Origin: Solirubrobacterales bacterium
GTDB taxonomy: Bacteria > Actinomycetota > Thermoleophilia > Solirubrobacterales > Solirubrobacteraceae
Assembly: GCA_019240015.1 (NCBI GenBank)
Contig: JAFAZB010000264.1
Coordinates: forward strand, 1-8,488
Length of the DNA: 8,488 nt
Reading direction: 5' to 3'
Below, piece after piece: positions 5,431-8,488 of this stretch. The position numbers were made by a program, and so were the translations under genes. The stretch's first letter is position 1. Each line of letters opens with the position of its first letter. Below the pieces are notes generated by a model. That model was not told the origin of the DNA. It saw only the letters and a program-made list of their open reading frames with translations, and searched no databases.

Positions 5431-5877
5431 ATGTCAGCGTACGCCATCGCCCCGAACGGGCGACCTCTCTCCCCGATCAGTACGACCCGGCGTCGCCCGG
5501 CTGGTGATCCGCCGCAGGCGCATCGAGCCGAACTCCCGCTGATCGCGCAGCCATCTCTGGCTAGCGCACCGGCTTGGGACGCGCTCATTGCGGACCTAGC
5601 CGAGCGAGTCGCCGTCGCCGTGATGGCCCAGCTCAACTCGGTTCAGCAGCAGGAAACGCCCGACTGGCTCGACTCACGAGGCGCTGCCGAGTACCTGGGC
5701 GTCCATCGTGACACCCTGAGGAAGCTGGCCGGCGAGCGCGCGGTTCCAGCGCATCAGGAGGGCCCGGGTTGCAAGCTCTTCTTCCGGCGGTCCGACCTTG
5801 ATGCATGGCGGCGCGGTGGTGGGCGGCTTGTCCAGCCGTCCTCAGCGGTTGACGCACCGTCTGGAGGTCGGCCATGA
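5431..5877 (+). CDS. Excisionase-like helix-turn-helix protein
   Basis: A 148-aa protein with a MerR/excisionase-type helix-turn-helix in its second half: DWLDSRGAAEYLGVHRDTLR (78-97) supplies the helices, and KLFFRRSDLDAWRR (115-128) is the wing plus closing helix typical of the HTH_17/excisionase family. The first 45 residues are Pro/Arg-rich and probably disordered. Residues about 46-75 are helical (ALIADLAERVAVAVMAQ) and might mediate dimerisation. The stop codon overlaps the integrase start in ATGA (5874-5877), the usual arrangement of an excisionase or recombination directionality factor with its integrase. Co-transcription and coupled translation are likely. Whether it favours excision, or instead regulates the integrase promoter, cannot be told from the sequence. 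Confidence 0.85.
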   Translation: MSAYAIAPNGRPLSPISTTRRRPAGDPPQAHRAELPLIAQPSLASAPAWDALIADLAERVAVAVMAQLNSVQQQETPDWLDSRGAAEYLGVHRDTLRKLAGERAVPAHQEGPGCKLFFRRSDLDAWRRGGGRLVQPSSAVDAPSGGRP

Positions 5878-7088
5878 CGAGCTCCGACCATCCGCGGCGT
5901 ATACGGGTTGAGCGCAACATCTACCGCCGCGCCTCAGGCGTCTATGAGGTGGGGTTCAAGGACGCCTCCGGCCGGCAGCGTTGGCGAACAGTCCAGGGCG
6001 GGATCACCGCGGCTCGTGCGATTCGCGATGAGGCACTCGCGCGTCGCGGGCGTGGCGAGGCCGTGCAAGTCAAGGCCAGGCTTCGCTTTGCCGACGCAGC
6101 AGCCTTCTGGCTCAAGGGACCGGTCCAGGATCTTCGGCCGAGAACCGACGAGTGCTACCGGAACGCCGTCAACACTCATTTGCTGCCTCGCTTCGGCGCG
6201 CTTCGACTCGATGCGATCTCAGCTGAACATCTCGCCGGCATGGTGCGCGAGATGCGAGAGGCCGGTCTGTCGGAGTCGACGGTGGCGATCACGATCGGCG
6301 TCGTCAACCGCATCTACCGCTACGCGACGCGGCGGCTCAGCTTCCCGGGCGTGACCCCGGTGTCCGTGATGCTCACTTCCGAGCGTCCCAAGCCGTCGCG
6401 ATCAAAGCGGCGCCGGATCTTCGAAGGCGCCGAACTCGAGCAGACGATCGCGGCTGCGGACGAGCCTTACCGGACTCTGTTCACCGTTGCCGCGCTGACC
6501 GGCGCGCGTGTCTCCGAGCTGCTCGGACTCACCTGGGCCGATCTGCAGCTCGACGACCTCGATGACGCGGAGATCGAATTCGCTTGGCAAGTCGACCGAC
6601 GTGGCGACCGCCGGCCCGTGAAGACGGACGGGTCTGCGCGGACGGTGCCGATTCCGCATGAGCTGGCGCTCATGCTCGCAAGGCACAAGCTCGCATCGAG
6701 GTTCGTTCGGCCAACCGACTACGTGTTCACGACGCGCGCGGGCGGACCGCTCCGTCAGCGGAACGTTGGCCGCGCGCTGCGACTCGCCCAAACCAAAGCT
6801 GTTGATGAACGCGGCCGTCCGACGTTCCCGGTCCTCCATCAGCGGGACGGGTTCGGCCGGCCGATATGTGTTGCCCACGGGGAGCTTCCCTCAATGCACA
6901 GCTTCCGTCACACGGTCGCCAGTAGAGCTTTGCTTGCCGGCGAGAGTGTCGACGAGGTCGCGTTCCTCCTCGGCCATCGTGATGCGAACGTAACCCGCGC
7001 TGTCTACGTCCGTGAACTTGCGGACGTCCGTCGGCGGGCGCTGCGGCGCTCACGGATGCTCAGCGAGTTCAGCGAGCTGTTCCGGTGA
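5874..7088 (+). CDS. Tyrosine-type site-specific recombinase (integrase)
   Basis: A 404-aa phage-type integrase that cuts and rejoins DNA at att sites through a phosphotyrosine intermediate. Residues about 10-60 form a short arm-DNA-binding domain (IYRRASGVYEVGFKDASG, then RWRTV). Residues about 70-155 are the SAM-like core-binding domain, and about 180-390 the catalytic domain. The catalytic set is complete: R212 in TGARVSELLGL, K250 in VKTDGSART, H342-x-x-R345 in MHSFRHT, H368 in LLGHRD and the nucleophile Y378 in RAVYVREL. Length is normal for the family and no frame damage is seen, so it should be active. It is coupled to the excisionase-like gene by ATGA. No tRNA gene is next to it in the window, so the integration target is not identified. 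Confidence 0.96.
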   Translation: MTSSDHPRRIRVERNIYRRASGVYEVGFKDASGRQRWRTVQGGITAARAIRDEALARRGRGEAVQVKARLRFADAAAFWLKGPVQDLRPRTDECYRNAVNTHLLPRFGALRLDAISAEHLAGMVREMREAGLSESTVAITIGVVNRIYRYATRRLSFPGVTPVSVMLTSERPKPSRSKRRRIFEGAELEQTIAAADEPYRTLFTVAALTGARVSELLGLTWADLQLDDLDDAEIEFAWQVDRRGDRRPVKTDGSARTVPIPHELALMLARHKLASRFVRPTDYVFTTRAGGPLRQRNVGRALRLAQTKAVDERGRPTFPVLHQRDGFGRPICVAHGELPSMHSFRHTVASRALLAGESVDEVAFLLGHRDANVTRAVYVRELADVRRRALRRSRMLSEFSELFR

Positions 7089-7203
7089 CAGTCTGCTAGA
7101 TCGTCCGGTGAGCGCGCGCACCGCTCTTCCCCCGGCACTTGGGGTGTAGCTGGCATAACTCGCCTCGATCCTTGCACGCCGCTATCGCGTCGCGGGCGGC
7201 GCC
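7089..7203. other. Convergent gap between integrase and the 292-aa gene
   Basis: This 115-base gap holds no gene I can support. It contains two short GC hairpins: 7107-7124 (CGGTG/CACCG) and 7178-7200 (GCCGC/GCGGC), either of which could slow transcripts arriving from one side. No tRNA gene is present. Confidence 0.5.
7107..7124 (+). terminator. Weak hairpin after the integrase gene
   Basis: CGGTG and CACCG form a five-base-pair stem around an eight-base GC-rich loop, 18 bases after the integrase stop. It is followed by CTCTTCCCCC, not a T tract. A possible terminator only. Confidence 0.25.
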
Positions 7204-8082
7204 TTAGCAAACCATCCGCGGCGCGATGGCGAGGTGAACGAACGAGTCGATGGCGGGTGCCCAGATATCGTGGTCGTGTCCATCGGGGTGATAGACGACC
7301 GCGTGCGCCAGTAGATCCTCCGCAACGGGGTCTGGCGGCTCCGTGCTGGCACCGCGGTCGCCCTGCTTCCGATCCGGGATCAAGGTGACAGCGAGGCTCC
7401 CGGTGAGGCGACCGCCGAGCTCTTGGAAGATAGATGGAGGCAGGGTCCACATCACCCCCTGGGCGATGCCTCCGTGCTCCTTGTTGCCGAAGGCGACCTT
7501 GCCCGCAGACCATTCGAAACCCTTAACCGATGGGACGCTGGAGATCTTCAGCTGGGCCATGGCACCGAGCAGCTTCGCCGACTGTCCTGCGGCTGCCCCG
7601 GCGATGGGCTGGGCAATGCTGGCCAGCTTGCCCGCGCCATCGACCAACGGCTGGATGGTCTGCCATCCCTGGGCAGCCTTCTCCATGAACGTCTCCTCGT
7701 GCGCGACGGGCGTCATGTATTTGATCGTCGCTGCCAGCTCCTTAATCCTCCACCCTCCCCCCATCGGGAAGAAGAGGTAGACCCGGGCCGCCGGATCGGG
7801 AAGCCGCTCCCACAGGTTGTTAGGACCGGCGATCCGTTCGAGGAGGCCACCGTGCTCCGGGCGATGGCCCGGGTGCCCGATCGTCCACCAGTATTCATAG
7901 ACGGGGGCGCTCTTGGCGGTTTGCGCTGCAGCGTCGGGTGTCCCGCCGGCGGGAATCACCTCGGCGTAGCTGGGGTCAAGGAGTGGCGTGGTCTCCCCGA
8001 AAACCTCGAAGTAGTACGGGGCGCCGTCCTTACCGTCCCACTGGGAGAGGTCAGGGGGAAAGCTTGCGGACTCGATGGTCAT
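7204..8082 (-). CDS. Hypothetical protein downstream of a Fic gene
   Basis: A 292-aa protein that I do not recognise. The sequence looks genuine, with aromatic-rich stretches (PYYFEVFGE, 22-30; VYEYWWTIGHPGH, 61-73; VYLFFPMGGGW, 101-111) and no frame breaks. Residues about 144-178 form a long segment of small and hydrophobic residues (LASIAQPIAGAAAG within it). It could be an amphipathic helix pair but is too polar for a clear membrane span. Residues 190-235 look beta-rich (FEWSAGKVAFGN). The C-terminus has His/Asp-rich YHPDGHDHDIW (264-274), which might bind metal. No signal peptide is seen. The ATG at 8082 lacks a clear Shine-Dalgarno. It follows the Fic gene by 63 bases on the same strand, so co-transcription is plausible. 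Substrate, immunity or unrelated roles cannot be distinguished. Confidence 0.75.
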   Translation of the reverse strand: MTIESASFPPDLSQWDGKDGAPYYFEVFGETTPLLDPSYAEVIPAGGTPDAAAQTAKSAPVYEYWWTIGHPGHRPEHGGLLERIAGPNNLWERLPDPAARVYLFFPMGGGWRIKELAATIKYMTPVAHEETFMEKAAQGWQTIQPLVDGAGKLASIAQPIAGAAAGQSAKLLGAMAQLKISSVPSVKGFEWSAGKVAFGNKEHGGIAQGVMWTLPPSIFQELGGRLTGSLAVTLIPDRKQGDRGASTEPPDPVAEDLLAHAVVYHPDGHDHDIWAPAIDSFVHLAIAPRMVC

Positions 8083-8145
8083 CTGATGGCAGTGTGTCGT
8101 ACGCTCGAAGCTGTCCTACCCGCGGGGTCGATGGTCACGGCGAGC

Positions 8146-8488
8146 CTACGAGACTCCAGCCTCGAGACCGACAATGAGATCGAGGAGGCCTTCAGCCTCC
8201 CAGGCACGGTTGCGCGCCGATTCGGTCAGGGGGACAAGGATGCCCGCCCCCTCGAGTTCGCCGATTGCGTTCGCAACAGCGGGCCTCGTCCGTTGTGTCG
8301 CCGCGACGGCGACCGGCACCGTGATGATGGGATGAGCCGGTAGGACGCTGATCAGGCTCCAGGCGGCTGCGTCGGTGCGCGGATTCGAGTGCTCGCGCAA
8401 CCGCTCGCGCCACCGATCCTGGAGCTCGCTCACGCGGGTCGCGTAGTGCGCTGCGAGGGTGGCGGCCTCCGCGGTGGCGGCGGCGAAC
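8146..8488 (-). CDS. Fic-family protein, C-terminal part, cut by the window edge
   Basis: The open frame enters at the right edge and ends at the stop complementary to 8146-8148; a GTG at 8433 is internal. The visible 113 residues include the alpha-helical end of the Fic core (AATLAAHYATRVSELQDRWRE) and then a winged helix: AWSLISVLPAHPIITVPVAVA, followed by TRPAVANAIGELEGAGIL and ending RNRAWEAEGLLDLI. This is the standard C-terminal layout of multidomain Fic proteins, which usually transfer AMP to protein hydroxyls. The catalytic HPFxxGNGR loop and any inhibitory helix lie outside the window, so activity and substrate are not judged. The 292-aa gene follows on the same strand. Confidence 0.75.
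   Translation of the reverse strand, partial: FAAATAEAATLAAHYATRVSELQDRWRERLREHSNPRTDAAAWSLISVLPAHPIITVPVAVAATQRTRPAVANAIGELEGAGILVPLTESARNRAWEAEGLLDLIVGLEAGVS

Noticed and set aside
7140..7175. tRNA-like start (GGGGTGTAGCTGG) beyond the integrase
   Set aside because: No matching acceptor, anticodon or T-arm follows within tRNA length; it is not a tRNA gene.
7423..8343. A 306-aa plus-strand reading frame
   Set aside because: It runs across two minus-strand genes and the gap between them, lacks motifs, and the minus strand shows a clear Fic C-terminus.
1..8488. CRISPR array, insertion sequence ends or rRNA
   Set aside because: No regularly spaced repeats, transposase gene or ribosomal RNA sequence was seen on either strand.

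Overview
The window is GC-rich throughout, and its coding sequences are full of Ala, Arg, Gly and Leu codons ending in G or C. This style, the AlpA-like helix-turn-helix proteins and the apparently leaderless starts suggest a high-GC actinobacterium-type genome. Placement below phylum is not possible from the sequence. The content is accessory: a DNA-methylation/ATPase locus that looks like phage defence, then the integration module of a mobile element, then a Fic-linked unknown gene.

Left part (1-5064): a 787-aa HSP90/MutL-type GHKL ATPase starts behind a good ribosome binding site and probably continues an operon entering from the left. It converges on a 184-aa minus-strand gene of unknown family. 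That gene is divergent from an Eco57I/TaqI-like N6-adenine DNA methyltransferase. The methyltransferase carries an apparent one-base deletion in a G run at 4698-4701. Restoring one G recovers the conserved end of the target-recognition domain and a natural stop at 4760-4762. As written, the frame runs on into unrelated sequence until 5018. The methylase also holds an eight-arginine run encoded by a perfect 24-bp palindrome. Beyond it, about 300 bp without a convincing gene contain a long inverted repeat (4937-4983).

Middle (5065-7088): a 78-aa minus-strand AlpA-like regulator is divergent from a 148-aa excisionase-like helix-turn-helix protein. The latter overlaps, by ATGA, a complete tyrosine recombinase with all catalytic residues. 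A 12-bp palindrome lies between the divergent genes where it could control both.

Right part (7089-8488): after a short convergent gap come a 292-aa gene of unknown function and, upstream of it on the same minus strand, the C-terminal end of a Fic-family protein that runs off the window.

Inference: an integrative element or defence island in which the integrase module sits beside a methylase plus GHKL-ATPase system. The set recalls helicase-methylase-ATPase (Hma-type) candidate defence systems, but no helicase or nuclease is in the window, so this is a hypothesis that depends on the left flank.
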